NCBI GenBank assembly: GCA_964619535.1
Contig: CAZUEX010000002.1
Coordinates: 62,001-126,000 of the forward strand
Reading direction: 5' to 3'
DNA length: 64,000 nucleotides
DNA from: Leptonema sp964619535
GTDB taxonomy: Bacteria; Spirochaetota; Leptospiria; Leptospirales; Leptonemataceae
Every line of letters starts with the position of its first letter. The first letter of the stretch is position 1. Positions 1-9,439 of the stretch are shown here, in pieces. Under the pieces are notes generated by a model, which saw only the letters and a list, made by a program, of their open reading frames with translations, had not been told where the DNA came from and searched no databases. A program made the translations under genes and the position numbers.

Positions 1-1098
1 ACCGAAGATGGCCCTGGAGGTTTCAAAGGCAACAGGATCAGAGGCATGTATGGTCACGCCTTCTTTGAGGAGTTCCTGGATGATGGTGATGGACGGCGCT
101 TCGCGCATGTCATCGGTGCCGGCCTTGAAGGCAAGTCCCCAGACTGCCAGCTTGACATCTTTCAGGTCTTTCCCTTTTTCCTGGAAGTACTGCTTAACCT
201 TGTGAACGAGGATTTCTTTCTGTGCATCGTTCGTGCGTTCCACCTGCTCGATAAGCGGTAAAACCATTCCACTATCACGGGCAATCATGCTCAGGGCGCG
301 TACATCTTTGGGAAAACAGGATCCGCCGTAGCCGATGCCTGCATTGAGGAACTTCTTACCGATACGCGAGTCTGTTCCCAGGCCCTTCTTTACGTCGAGA
401 TAGTTGGCGCCCACTCTGTCGCAGAGGTTCGCGATCTCGTTTACAAACGAGATCTTCAGAGCCAGAAAGGCATTGCAGGCGTATTTCGTCAGCTCGGCCG
501 ATTCAATGGTGGTTTGAATGATGTCTGCAGAGTCCTGTACAAAGGGCATGTACAGTTCTTTCATGAGCGAGGCGGCGCGTTCTGAATCGGCACCGATTAC
601 AACGCGTTCGGGCTTCATGAAGTCTTCGATGGCGCGTCCTTCTCGCAGGAATTCAGGGTTGCTCACAACATCGATCGGATGCTGCGTCTGCGAGGTGGCG
701 GCCTTATGTACCCGTCTGGCTGTACCTACGGGTACGGTGGATTTATCTACAATGATACGATAGGCAGGTGCGTAACGACCGATGTCCTCTGCTACCTTTA
801 ATACGCCGGAAAGGTTCGGGCGACCATCGCCGCCATCGGGCGTTCCAACAGCAATGAAGATGATATGAGAGTCCTTTACTGCCTCTTCGAGGGAGGTCGT
901 AAAAAGCAGGCGACCGCGCTCAAAGTTGCGCAGAACGAGCTCTTCGAGGCCCGGTTCATAGATGGGCAGGATTCCCTTCTTGAGGTTTTCGATCTTGGTT
1001 TCATCGATGTCAACACAATAGACCGTATTGCCATACTCGGAAAAGCATGCTCCGGCAACGAGACCTACGTAGCCCGTTCCAACAACGCTGATTTTCAT
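1..1098 (-). CDS. ugd: UDP-glucose 6-dehydrogenase (C-terminus beyond window)
   Basis: Oxidises UDP-glucose to UDP-glucuronate with two NAD+ in the cytoplasm, supplying uronic acids for surface polysaccharide. The translation opens MKISVVGTGYVGLVAGACFS, with the Rossmann GxGYVG at residues 7-12. Further family motifs are VGTPDGGDG, STVPVGT and VVSNPEFLREG. The catalytic cysteine lies in YGGSCFPKD at about residue 261, close to its usual position. The 366 codons present stop at the window edge inside the UDP-binding C-terminal domain. The start is the ATG at 1096-1098. The next gene upstream on the same strand is an exported TPR protein, so an operon is possible. GDP-mannose dehydrogenase is a related alternative, but the motif set fits UDP-glucose dehydrogenase better. 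Confidence 0.93.
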   Translation of the reverse strand, partial: MKISVVGTGYVGLVAGACFSEYGNTVYCVDIDETKIENLKKGILPIYEPGLEELVLRNFERGRLLFTTSLEEAVKDSHIIFIAVGTPDGGDGRPNLSGVLKVAEDIGRYAPAYRIIVDKSTVPVGTARRVHKAATSQTQHPIDVVSNPEFLREGRAIEDFMKPERVVIGADSERAASLMKELYMPFVQDSADIIQTTIESAELTKYACNAFLALKISFVNEIANLCDRVGANYLDVKKGLGTDSRIGKKFLNAGIGYGGSCFPKDVRALSMIARDSGMVLPLIEQVERTNDAQKEILVHKVKQYFQEKGKDLKDVKLAVWGLAFKAGTDDMREAPSITIIQELLKEGVTIHASDPVAFETSRAIFG

Positions 1099-1141
1099 GA
1101 TGGGCCACAATCTTGCCGGCTTTCATGCTGGAAAGCGCGTT

Positions 1142-2899
1142 TCAGGGCTGGACGGGTGTGTTTAACGGCACCGGTTGCTTCGACGGCTCTGGAGTCGGCG
1201 CAAGTCGGTTTTTCATGTCCTCGGGCAGAAGGTCCAGTATGGCCTTTTTCTGCTCTTCCGGTGCACCGCTGTTGAGGAATTTCCGGGCCATCGTCTCTGC
1301 TGAGTCGAGGTTCTGGTTACGACGCATAAAGAGAATGAGGATGGTTCGCACGACATCGTAGCTTTCCGGATGCGATTCGTAGAGCTCGGCAAGCAGTACA
1401 AGGGCTTCCTTTTCCTGGCCTCGCTTCAGGTACAGTCCGGCCAGGCTGAGGCCTGCGCGCAGGTCTTCGGGGCGATGATTGTAGTAGCGGCGTAGCAGTT
1501 CAACGGCTTCATCCTCCGTTTCAGGATCCGAAAGCAGAATCATGGCCATCCGTTCGAGGACGTCAATGTCGTCGCCGTACAGGGATTGAAGTCGCTCCAT
1601 GGTCGTGCGCAGCCCCACGCGATTTCTGTCGTCTTTCTGTCTCTGCATCAATGTAAGAAGGCCTTCGCGGTGGTCCGGACGACGTGCCAGCATGCGTTCC
1701 AGCAGGCTGCGGGTTTCCTGCTCTTTGCCGGGCAGCGTTTCACCGATCTTGATAGCGTGGATGGCAAGATCCGGATCCATGTTTCCGTCCAGGGCCTTCA
1801 CGTAAGAGGCATAGGCCTCGGACGGCTTACCCTCTGCTTCCTGAATGCGACCCAGGTTTTGAAGATGACGAAAGGTTGGTTCGAGGCCTGCTGCCTTTTC
1901 ACAGGAGCGTCTGGCCTCCTGGAGGTCCTTTTTGTGACGAAAGAGGATTTCACAGCGAAGGGAGTGCAGGCGAGCATCGCGGGGATCCTGCTCGATGGCT
2001 TCAGCAAGTATTGCCAGAGCCCGATCCGGGTTTTCGTCGCGAAACACAAGGGCCTGATTGAACAGTGAGCCGGGCCCGGAGGCAACCGAAAGAAAGCCAT
2101 CCCTGTAATCCTGGGTTACGGGCTTTTGTAGATCGGGAGATGGTTTCTGAACGGTAACATCAGGCCTTTTCTGTGGCTGGACCCGTTCCTCTTCGGATTG
2201 TTTCTCTGGCTGCGCTTCAGCCGTCTTCTCTGCCGTTTCTGTATCGTTGCTGTCTTTGCGATAAAACAGGCGCAGCGGATCGATGGTAATCAGATCCCTG
2301 TGCTGATCCAGCGGTGCATCGGGATCTTCAAGCAGGGCGATGGCACGGTCCAGCGCTTCTCGATCAGAAAAATCGGGACGGGCCGAGCGAAAGGCCTTCA
2401 GATGTTTCAGGGTTTCTGCCCGGTTCCGTCCCATCCTGTAGCTGAGAAGCCCCAGATAGAAATGGGCTTCGACCAGGCTTTCATCGGCCTTCAATGCCCT
2501 TTTAAAATATCGCTCGGCCTCTTCGCGCTCCTGCTTCAGGTAGTAGATCTGTCCGATACGAAAATACTCCGGGGCAGGGTTCGATTTCAGCTCTGCAGCA
2601 ACACGAAAGTGTTTGAGGGCTTCATCCGGCTCCCCCAGGGAAAGCAGGATGTCTCCGGTATAGGCATGGGCCAGGGCATTGTCGGGATTGATTTCCAGTG
2701 CACGCCGGAACCACTGCAGGGCTGCGCCAAATCTTCGCGCAAAGAAGTGGTCTTCGCCTTTTTTCAGATATTCGCTTTCAAGCTGCGCCGATTCCTCCGC
2801 GGGGGGCAGGGCCTGTAATGCAGAGAAGAGGGGCAGCCAGCAGAAAAACAGGAACAACCATGTCTTCCGCAGAGAAATAAGGCAAAAAGTTCTTTTCAT
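1142..2899 (-). CDS. Exported tetratricopeptide-repeat protein
   Basis: Function unknown; TPR arrays are protein-binding scaffolds. The reading frame is open up to 3031, but the ATG at 2899 gives a proper signal peptide (MKRTF, then a Leu/Phe-rich core ending near SALQALPP), so I chose it (585 aa). Mature residues about 35-200 hold tandem TPRs, recognisable by A-x-A-x-x-x-x-G-D and A-L-x-x-F-x-x-A-L-x-x-x-P patterns. A Glu/Gln/Lys/Pro-rich linker follows, then a second TPR block (about 290-560) and a Pro-rich tail. The long alternative start would overlap the divergent gene at 3022. It is probably periplasmic or envelope-associated, and no enzyme motif is visible. Confidence 0.75.
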   Translation of the reverse strand: MKRTFCLISLRKTWLFLFFCWLPLFSALQALPPAEESAQLESEYLKKGEDHFFARRFGAALQWFRRALEINPDNALAHAYTGDILLSLGEPDEALKHFRVAAELKSNPAPEYFRIGQIYYLKQEREEAERYFKRALKADESLVEAHFYLGLLSYRMGRNRAETLKHLKAFRSARPDFSDREALDRAIALLEDPDAPLDQHRDLITIDPLRLFYRKDSNDTETAEKTAEAQPEKQSEEERVQPQKRPDVTVQKPSPDLQKPVTQDYRDGFLSVASGPGSLFNQALVFRDENPDRALAILAEAIEQDPRDARLHSLRCEILFRHKKDLQEARRSCEKAAGLEPTFRHLQNLGRIQEAEGKPSEAYASYVKALDGNMDPDLAIHAIKIGETLPGKEQETRSLLERMLARRPDHREGLLTLMQRQKDDRNRVGLRTTMERLQSLYGDDIDVLERMAMILLSDPETEDEAVELLRRYYNHRPEDLRAGLSLAGLYLKRGQEKEALVLLAELYESHPESYDVVRTILILFMRRNQNLDSAETMARKFLNSGAPEEQKKAILDLLPEDMKNRLAPTPEPSKQPVPLNTPVQP

Positions 2900-3021
2900 A
2901 AGAGAATCCGGAGTATACAGGTGGTCCACGGACAGGTATGGCTGTCCGTCAGCGGTAAAATCTGACCTATTCCTCTTCGATAATGGAATGGCCAGGCCCA
3001 TTTTGAGTTGACGAGAAAAAG

Positions 3022-4206
3022 ATGCAAGCATTGACCGAACAGCTGCCTCCTCGCAAGGATCCGTTCATTCATCTGCCCTCGTCAATCATTCTTACCTCCA
3101 CAGGCCTGAAGTTTCTCGGTGCCAATCCGGCCATCCAGAAGGTCGTGAATCGTGAGGGATCTCCGAAAGAAGGGCTGATGTCGCCTTCCTTCAACGCACA
3201 GACCATTCAAAAGCTGATCATGAAATCCATGATCGAAGAGATTTACGTAAGCCGCCCGGAACTGCTCAGTCTGAGAAATGCCATTATCAGCACCAACAAC
3301 CTCATCGTATATGCAATCCTGTACCGAAAGCTATCTCCTGCACTGGCCAAAGCACTCTTCGAATCTCGCGTTGTAAAGGACTTTAATCGTAAAAATCCCA
3401 AATACTCCATCGTCGACCTGAAGCATGTGTCTCCGCAGAAGGTGGAGATGATGCAACAGAAGTTTGCACCGCAGCTTGCAGAGATCAAGCGTGATCTGCG
3501 TGAGCTTGTTACCGAACGAATCCTCTCCAGCCTGGATCTGTCCGAGGAGGATATGCAGGCCCGGGTGCGCAGCCTTCCGAAGTTTATTGAATGGGTGGAT
3601 CCACGAATCTGGTTTGTCTATTATATCATCTACAATACCGATTTCAGGTTACCCATTACCAATGTCTTTGTGAACATGCTGACCGCCTACCTGGATCATA
3701 CGCGCATTGCCACGCACCTGAGCAATCTTCTGATGGAGTTTATTCAAAACGCCGAGAAGGCCCACCTTGAACGTCTGGCCATACGCAGCCATCTTAGCGG
3801 CAGAGCGGAGGTGGACCGCTTTATTCGCAGTCGTGAGAATCGCAAAAGGTTGACGGCCATAGCCCTGAGGAATAACGAACTCCTTGATCTGTCGTGGAAT
3901 ATGAATCCGGATCGAATAGCCACCCACAGCCTGTCGCGGATTCAGATCCAGGTGTCCAACTACGGGCTGATCGATGAAACCACGGCGCAAAGGCTATCCC
4001 GAAAGATGAAAAGTGATGTGGAGGGCATATCCCTGGCCAATTTCTATTCAGATTCGGATGGCGACCGACTTGGTGCAGGTCTTGGGCTGCTGTACAATTC
4101 CTACCTCGAAGAGATCTGTCGCAAAGAGAACATTCCTTACAGGGTATCGATCTTTCCCGAGCCGAAGCGTGAAAGGACGACGGTGAAGATCGACATGACA
4201 CTTTAA
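3022..4206 (+). CDS. Orphan protein with GHKL-type ATPase motifs
   Basis: I do not recognise this 394-aa family by name. The C-terminal 160 residues carry what looks like a histidine-kinase-like (GHKL) ATP-binding fold. There is an N-box-like E239-F-I-Q-N-A, an Asn/Gly motif at 311-317 (VSNYGLI) where the G1 box is expected, and a G2-like GAGLGL at 351-356, followed by a terminal beta strand with alternating polar residues. No phosphoacceptor His motif, membrane segment or receiver domain is visible. The N-terminal 230 residues are mostly helical with no recognised domain. It is transcribed away from the TPR gene across a 122-base spacer. It could be a stand-alone ATPase, an anti-sigma-type kinase or a non-catalytic relative; this is inference from motifs only. 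Confidence 0.6.
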   Translation: MQALTEQLPPRKDPFIHLPSSIILTSTGLKFLGANPAIQKVVNREGSPKEGLMSPSFNAQTIQKLIMKSMIEEIYVSRPELLSLRNAIISTNNLIVYAILYRKLSPALAKALFESRVVKDFNRKNPKYSIVDLKHVSPQKVEMMQQKFAPQLAEIKRDLRELVTERILSSLDLSEEDMQARVRSLPKFIEWVDPRIWFVYYIIYNTDFRLPITNVFVNMLTAYLDHTRIATHLSNLLMEFIQNAEKAHLERLAIRSHLSGRAEVDRFIRSRENRKRLTAIALRNNELLDLSWNMNPDRIATHSLSRIQIQVSNYGLIDETTAQRLSRKMKSDVEGISLANFYSDSDGDRLGAGLGLLYNSYLEEICRKENIPYRVSIFPEPKRERTTVKIDMTL

Positions 4207-4233
4207 AGCCCGACATCCGGCCGCTGCAGCAGG

Positions 4234-6495
4234 CTATGGCTCTTTTGTGGGCAGCGGTTTGTCCGGTGCAGGATTCGTAAGGGGCTGGAATACCGATTTA
4301 CGCTTTGCAGCTTTTTCTTTCTCTTTCAGGTCGAATTCCTTGATGACTTCTTCCCGGAAATAGCGCTGCGAAGAGAATCGCTGTTCGTTCTTTTCTGGCT
4401 GCAGACGGACGTAGGTGCCATCGGGTAGCAGACGGCGGGCATTATGATTATCGCGAAAAACAGCATCAAGGATGCCGATGAGCTTCTGTTTCAGTTCCGG
4501 AGACTCTACAGGGAAGAAGACCTCAACACGGCGGTTCAGATTGCGTGGCATGAGATCTGCCGATGACAGGAATATGCGCGGGTCTCCGGCATTTTCGAAA
4601 TAATAAACACGACTGTGTTCGAGAAATCTACCCACGATCGAAATGACCTTGATGTTCTCGCTGATTCCAGGAAGGCCTGGTTTGAGGCAGCAGATTCCTC
4701 GCACGTTCAGCTCTACTTTCACGCCGGCCATAGAAGCCCGGTACAGCAACACAATCATGTCCGGGTCAACAAGGGAATTCAGCTTCATGCGAATGAAGGC
4801 CTTTCTTCCCGACTCAGCATTGTGGATTTCGCGGTTAATCAGTTTGCTGATCGTTTCACGTAGATTGATCGGAGCTACAGATATCTTGGAAAGACGCGGA
4901 ACGGTAGAGTATCCGGTAAGCGTATGAAAGAGATTCGTCACGTCATCGTTCATGACGGGATCTGCGGTAATCACAGACAGGTCAGTGTAAAACCGTGCAG
5001 TCGTTGGGTTGTAGTTTCCGGTTGCAAGATGACAGTAGGATCGCACTCCATCCGTTTCGCGACGGATGATCTGTAACATCTTGGCATGGATTTTCAGACC
5101 TACAAGGCCATAGACGACATGAACGCCATGCCTTTCCATTTCGCGAGCCCATACAATATTCCGCTCTTCATCGAAACGTGCTTTCAGCTCCACAAGGGCG
5201 GTAACCTGCTTTCCGGCCTCGGCCGCTTCAATCAGAGAACGTACAACAGGACTATCGCCGGAGGTTCGGTACAGCGTCTGTTTGATCGCAAGTACCTTCG
5301 GATCCTGTGCCGCTACCTGCAGCAGGTCAACCACCGTCTGAAAGGAGTCATAGGGATGATGCAGCAGGATATCACCTTTGCGAATACGCGAAAAGATCTT
5401 CTCGGGCTTTTCCAGAGGAACGGCATTGCGGGGAAAGAAAGGACGATCGCGCAGGTCGGCCCTATCGGAGGTGGCATTGTAGACCTCCATCAGCGTATCA
5501 AGGTTCAGAAAGAACGGCCGTTCGTACAGCTCCTCCGGCTGGAGGTCCAGCTTTTCGCGTAGGTACTCCAGCAAGGGGGCTGGCATACCCTGTCTGTAGT
5601 TCAGGCGTACGGCTTCGCCCCATTTTCTGTTCTTAAGCTCTTCTTCTATTGTGGAAAGCAGGTTTTCCGAGGATACGTCTTCTACAGCCAGATCAGAATT
5701 CCTGTTGATGACAAAGCCATACATAGACTTGATCGTTGTCCCGGAAAACAGATCGGCAGCATGGATCTTGATGATATCTTCGAGCGGAATGAATCGTCGG
5801 ACCTTGCCCGATGAACGGTTGCGTTGTGGTAGCTCAACAAAACGTGGCAGAACGGAAGGAACCTCGACGATGGCATAGGATTCGCCGCGCTGCGAAGGCG
5901 TCCCCTTGCGCTTCAGGGTAATGGCCAGGTTCAGCCGCCCGTTCAGGATGCGAGGGAAAGGATGAGAAGGATCGATAGCAAGAGGCGTTAAGATACGAAA
6001 AAGCTCACGATCAAAATACTCTTTAAGGAACTTACGTTCATGAGCCTCAAGGATGCGCGGTTCGCGCACGATGACGATTCCGTGGTGGGCCAGTGCCGTA
6101 AGGATTTCATCCAGAATACGGTATTTCTGCTGCGTTCCCTGGTGAGCGATTCTGTGAATCTCTTTCAGGGTGGCTTCAGCCGTCATTCCATCGAGCTGCA
6201 GGTCGTCATAGGAAGAGGCAATGATCTGCTTCAGGCCGGCCACACGAACCATGAAGAATTCATGCATGTTGGATTCGTAGATGGCAATGAACTTGAGTCG
6301 TTCGAGTAAAGGGTTATCCTTTCTGGCTGCTTCTTCCAGTACTCTGGCATTGAATTGCAGCCACGACAGCTCGCGATTAAAAAACAGATCTGTATTGTTT
6401 CTGTTGATCTGTGGATGGCGGCGCCGCCGCGGTCGTTCGGGTTCGGGTGTTTGCGTAACTTCCTGATGCATGGCTGTTTGGGGCAATGCTAACAT
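4234..6495 (-). CDS. ppk1: Polyphosphate kinase (PPK1)
   Basis: Reversibly polymerises the gamma-phosphate of ATP into polyphosphate. It has the full PPK1 layout: an N-terminal domain opening near LFFNRELSWLQFNARVLEEA, a head domain with NLAITLK, and two PLD-like C-terminal domains. The autophosphorylated histidine is in HLATGNYNPTTA at about residue 489, equivalent to His435 of E. coli. The second conserved HxK (IHAKMLQI) lies just before it. At 753 aa it is slightly longer than the usual 690-720 because of an Arg/Pro-rich N-terminal leader. The frame is open to 6621, but starts above 6554 would run into the upstream gene. ATG 6495 and ATG 6471 are both possible, and neither has a good ribosome-binding site. 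Confidence 0.96.
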   Translation of the reverse strand: MLALPQTAMHQEVTQTPEPERPRRRRHPQINRNNTDLFFNRELSWLQFNARVLEEAARKDNPLLERLKFIAIYESNMHEFFMVRVAGLKQIIASSYDDLQLDGMTAEATLKEIHRIAHQGTQQKYRILDEILTALAHHGIVIVREPRILEAHERKFLKEYFDRELFRILTPLAIDPSHPFPRILNGRLNLAITLKRKGTPSQRGESYAIVEVPSVLPRFVELPQRNRSSGKVRRFIPLEDIIKIHAADLFSGTTIKSMYGFVINRNSDLAVEDVSSENLLSTIEEELKNRKWGEAVRLNYRQGMPAPLLEYLREKLDLQPEELYERPFFLNLDTLMEVYNATSDRADLRDRPFFPRNAVPLEKPEKIFSRIRKGDILLHHPYDSFQTVVDLLQVAAQDPKVLAIKQTLYRTSGDSPVVRSLIEAAEAGKQVTALVELKARFDEERNIVWAREMERHGVHVVYGLVGLKIHAKMLQIIRRETDGVRSYCHLATGNYNPTTARFYTDLSVITADPVMNDDVTNLFHTLTGYSTVPRLSKISVAPINLRETISKLINREIHNAESGRKAFIRMKLNSLVDPDMIVLLYRASMAGVKVELNVRGICCLKPGLPGISENIKVISIVGRFLEHSRVYYFENAGDPRIFLSSADLMPRNLNRRVEVFFPVESPELKQKLIGILDAVFRDNHNARRLLPDGTYVRLQPEKNEQRFSSQRYFREEVIKEFDLKEKEKAAKRKSVFQPLTNPAPDKPLPTKEP

Positions 6496-6553
6496 CAGGG
6501 GGGAGGGACGAGGCCCTGTCAAACAGGATTTGCCTTTCTCTCCCTTTCGTCTT

Positions 6554-7204
6554 TCAACTGGCTGCGTTACCCCACAGCCGTTGCAGGTAGGCGGTCTCGC
6601 GCTGCCGAAAGGCCTGAACAAAGGGCTTCATATCCTTGATCTTGCGAGAAATCTCGTAGCCTCTTTCCATGGTTTCCACGAGGTCTTCAGCTCCGACGAG
6701 ATTTGCAGCAACCTTGATTGGTGCCATCACCAGCTTGATCAGGGGAAGCTTGGACAGTGCGAAAAAGAAGCTCAGGCTTTCACAGATCAGTTCAATCTGC
6801 TGCAGGCGTTTTTCGTAGCCACCGGCCCGGTAGATGGCCGCTCCCATGTCATCATCGCTGATCGTAGTGTGGGCTGTGGGATCGTGTTTCAGTGGACCTT
6901 CCAGCAAAGCCCGGGCGGTGTTGCGGTCCAGGTCATCGGATATCTGGATCAGCAGGATTAGCTTGTGGATATTTTCGGTCATCTCAGGACCTGTAATGGA
7001 CTTCAGCCTGTCGTAGAGGATTTCAAGGGCGGCATCGCGCTGTTCTTTATTCGGAGGCGAATAGAGGTGATCGCGAAAAAAGTCGGGAATATCGGAGAAC
7101 CCCTCTTCACCCTCGATAAAGTCTCTGTAATCGGACTCCAGTCGTTCGATCATACGATGAACGACGACCTTACGGATCGCTTCTACTGACTCTTCCGAAA
7201 CCAC
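6554..7204 (-). CDS. Conserved hypothetical protein, 216 aa
   Basis: No family recognised. The protein is soluble, mostly helical and charged, with no signal peptide. Residues about 145-170 are hydrophobic (FFFALSKLPLIKLVM, then IKVAANLVGA) and could be an amphipathic or membrane-associated helix. The N-terminal third is acidic (ESDYRDFIEGEEGF). The start is a GTG at 7204, with an in-frame ATG 17 codons later (MIERLESDY) as an alternative. It lies 58 bases upstream of ppk1 on the same strand, so the two may be co-transcribed, but no functional link is evident. Confidence 0.65.
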   Translation of the reverse strand: MVSEESVEAIRKVVVHRMIERLESDYRDFIEGEEGFSDIPDFFRDHLYSPPNKEQRDAALEILYDRLKSITGPEMTENIHKLILLIQISDDLDRNTARALLEGPLKHDPTAHTTISDDDMGAAIYRAGGYEKRLQQIELICESLSFFFALSKLPLIKLVMAPIKVAANLVGAEDLVETMERGYEISRKIKDMKPFVQAFRQRETAYLQRLWGNAAS

Positions 7205-7291
7205 GCTGGATAATCCCGTTTCAGTCTATGAGGCTGCAAGCGAAAAACGAAAAAGGGATCGTCAGACCCACAGAAGCGGGCCTGACCTGCG

Positions 7292-7996
7292 TTACCTGTC
7301 CTTGATCTTAACGGTGATGGGCGTAAAGTTCAGAGATTTCAGTTTTCGTTCCAGCTTAAACAGGTCTTTACGATTCGTTGTTCCGTCTGTACGCACGGCA
7401 TGGATTCTTCCTGTCTTACGTACGTATGCATTGATGCCATGCTTTCGAATCTGCGCTGCCAGTCGAAGTGCAGCATCTCGCGATTGATAGGCTCCCATCT
7501 GCAACACGTAATAGCTCTTCTTTTCGGGCTTCTTCTTTACGTCTTTGCTTCTGGTTTTTTTCGCGGGTTTCTTTGCCTTCGGTGTTGTTTTCTTTTTGGT
7601 TACCTTTTTCGTTACCTTCTTTTTCGGTTTGGCCTTTTCCTTTTCTCTGGCAGGCGTTGCAACCGATGGCTTTGTGTCTCGTTTGCGTTTTACCGAATCA
7701 GAGGGCATGCCGGCCTCAAGCAGGTTGACGCGTTCGCGTTTTACAGGCTCCCTGGTATTCCTGTCAGAATTATTGTTCTCTGAAAGTGAGATGGAGGGGA
7801 GGCTGTTGTCCTCCGGACCGTCAGGGATGGGATCCCGGGCAGCGAGCAGATGAACGTTGGCCGGTTCAGAGCTGGCCCGGGGAGCAAGCCTGTAGCCGGT
7901 GGCGAAGGCTGTCATGAGCAGGCCAGAAAGAACAATGGAAAGGCCGGCAATGCGTCCCTTATCAAGATGTACAATGTAAAATACTCGTCGACTCAT
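7292..7996 (-). CDS. SPOR-domain membrane protein
   Basis: Probably binds denuded septal peptidoglycan. Order of parts: a short cytoplasmic N-terminus, one membrane segment (about residues 17-35, LSIVLSGLLMTAFATGY), a low-complexity linker very rich in Lys, Ala and Thr (about 105-155, repeated KKVTKK units), and a C-terminal SPOR domain of about 70 residues opening YYVLQMGAYQSRDAAL. The N-in single-pass topology with a distal SPOR domain matches FtsN/DedD-type proteins. A good GAGAGG ribosome-binding site precedes the ATG. The gene sits 9 bases downstream of coaE and is likely co-transcribed with it. Confidence 0.85.
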   Translation of the reverse strand: MSRRVFYIVHLDKGRIAGLSIVLSGLLMTAFATGYRLAPRASSEPANVHLLAARDPIPDGPEDNSLPSISLSENNNSDRNTREPVKRERVNLLEAGMPSDSVKRKRDTKPSVATPAREKEKAKPKKKVTKKVTKKKTTPKAKKPAKKTRSKDVKKKPEKKSYYVLQMGAYQSRDAALRLAAQIRKHGINAYVRKTGRIHAVRTDGTTNRKDLFKLERKLKSLNFTPITVKIKDR

Positions 7997-8005
7997 ACAG
8001 ACCTC

Positions 8006-8599
8006 TCAGCGCGAAGCTTCCAGAATTTTGATCAGTTCCTGCAGGCGCTTCTGGAACGATGCAAGATCGGCATCATTGTCGATCACCATATCGGCCATAG
8101 TGCGCTTCTTTTGCGGCGACATCTGGCTCTGTTCTCGAGCGAGAAATTCGTCGCGGGTCCATCCATTCCTTGCCGCTGCACGTTCGATGCGAAGTTCGAG
8201 CGGAGCATCGATCATGACGTTAAAATCTGTTTCTCTGTATGATCCGCTTTCAAAAAGTAGCGGAACGTCGTAAATGAGCGGGCTGTGTTTTGCTGCAAGC
8301 TCTTTTACCCTTTCCCGAACCAGGGGATGGAGGATGGCCTCCAGCGCGGCACGTTGGGAAGCGTCCGAGAATACAATGGCAGCGATATGCTGACGGTTCG
8401 GTTCTCCATCGGCATCGTAACATTCAGAGCCAAGAGCTTCTATTACGCGATCCCTGACTGCGGCCTCGCGAAGAAGGTCTTTTGCGATTCTGTCGGCATC
8501 GACCACGCGAAAGCCCGCTTCGGCCAGGATCATACCCGCCGTCGTTTTTCCCGCCGCTATCGAACCGGTCAATCCGACAAGACGGATCTGCCTGCCCAT
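8006..8599 (-). CDS. coaE: Dephospho-CoA kinase
   Basis: Catalyses the last step of CoA synthesis, ATP-dependent phosphorylation of the 3'-hydroxyl of dephospho-CoA. The start at ATG 8599 puts the P-loop GSIAAGKT at residues 12-19, as usual, and gives 197 aa. Further family marks are VVDADRIAKDL, IVFSDASQRAALEAILHP and VYDVPLLFESG written here as IYDVPLLFESG. The frame is open to 8968, but that extension has no similarity and overlaps the upstream gene. An AGGAG lies about 15 bases upstream of the ATG, which is long, and a run of ten A (8635-8644 on this strand) precedes it. Confidence 0.94.
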   Translation of the reverse strand: MGRQIRLVGLTGSIAAGKTTAGMILAEAGFRVVDADRIAKDLLREAAVRDRVIEALGSECYDADGEPNRQHIAAIVFSDASQRAALEAILHPLVRERVKELAAKHSPLIYDVPLLFESGSYRETDFNVMIDAPLELRIERAAARNGWTRDEFLAREQSQMSPQKKRTMADMVIDNDADLASFQKRLQELIKILEASR

Positions 8600-8696
8600 G
8601 ATGCCACGATACAGCTCCTGGAAATCGGTACAAGTTTTTTTTTTCGATAGATCCGGTTTGGCGCTGCCGGGAATTTCTGAAATTGCATCCGCCGTT

Positions 8697-9395
8697 TCAG
8701 GGAGCTTTTGTGACCTCAAGGCCGAGCAGCTGGCGCCCGCGAAAATGCAGGCGCAGTCTTGCAAGCATGGCATCAGAGGCACTGCAATGATACATGCCTC
8801 GCTCATCCCTGAAGAATCTGAAATGGGATCCTCGCGAAAAAAGCAGGGTTCGAGCCGTCTGCGCTTCGGGTGGATCGGACAGTGAATGGTATGGGTTTTC
8901 GGCCCGCTTAAACTGAATGCAGGATTGCTCCTCCGGTTCTGGCAGAAAGACAACAAAAAGATCGGCATCGGGCTGCGATCGGTAGATCTGATTCAGGAGG
9001 GCCGTTGATTCATGAGAGCAGTCCGGCAGAGAGTAAAAGAGAAGATGCAGCTTTCCCAGAGTATGCCTGCGATGGTCTCCGGGGCGTAAAATCACCGTAC
9101 CGCTCTTCGCTTTCTTTGTGGTGGTAATCGGCGGGCCGGGAAGAGGAACATACAGGTTGAATCGTCTTAAATCGTGGCCTTTATCGAACGGGCCGTGGTA
9201 TATGGACAGCACACATCCGCTGTGCAGGCAGATATCCTGTGGTGCAGCCATACGCAGCGCATGGATATCTGCTTCAGCATGATTGTCGTTGATGTCCGTT
9301 CTGTAAAAAAGCTGAACGTACTGATCCTGTGGCGGTTCTGCACCGAGGATGGCAGGCAGCAAGAGGAGGCCCAATATGTGCTTGCAATAGCTCAC
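8697..9395 (-). CDS. Exported hypothetical protein, 232 aa
   Basis: Not recognised. It opens with a signal peptide (SYCKHILGLLLLPAILGAEPP), so the product is exported. The rest is a mixed alpha/beta chain with several cysteines (CLHSGC, PDCSHES, QSCIQF, YHCSAS). The proposed GTG start at 9395 sits inside a perfect AGGAGGTGA, so the true start is uncertain. It is the next gene after the phospholipase D-like lipoprotein on the same strand, with a 44-base gap, and belongs to a run of exported proteins. Confidence 0.6.
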   Translation of the reverse strand: MSYCKHILGLLLLPAILGAEPPQDQYVQLFYRTDINDNHAEADIHALRMAAPQDICLHSGCVLSIYHGPFDKGHDLRRFNLYVPLPGPPITTTKKAKSGTVILRPGDHRRHTLGKLHLLFYSLPDCSHESTALLNQIYRSQPDADLFVVFLPEPEEQSCIQFKRAENPYHSLSDPPEAQTARTLLFSRGSHFRFFRDERGMYHCSASDAMLARLRLHFRGRQLLGLEVTKAP

Positions 9396-9439
9396 CTCCT
9401 CACTATCGGCCGATTTGTCCGATGTCTGCAGGCCGCCTG

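Noticed and set aside
8635..8644. Run of ten T (ten A on the coding strand) upstream of coaE
   Set aside because: No hairpin precedes it on the plus strand, where no gene ends; probably only an AT-rich upstream tract.
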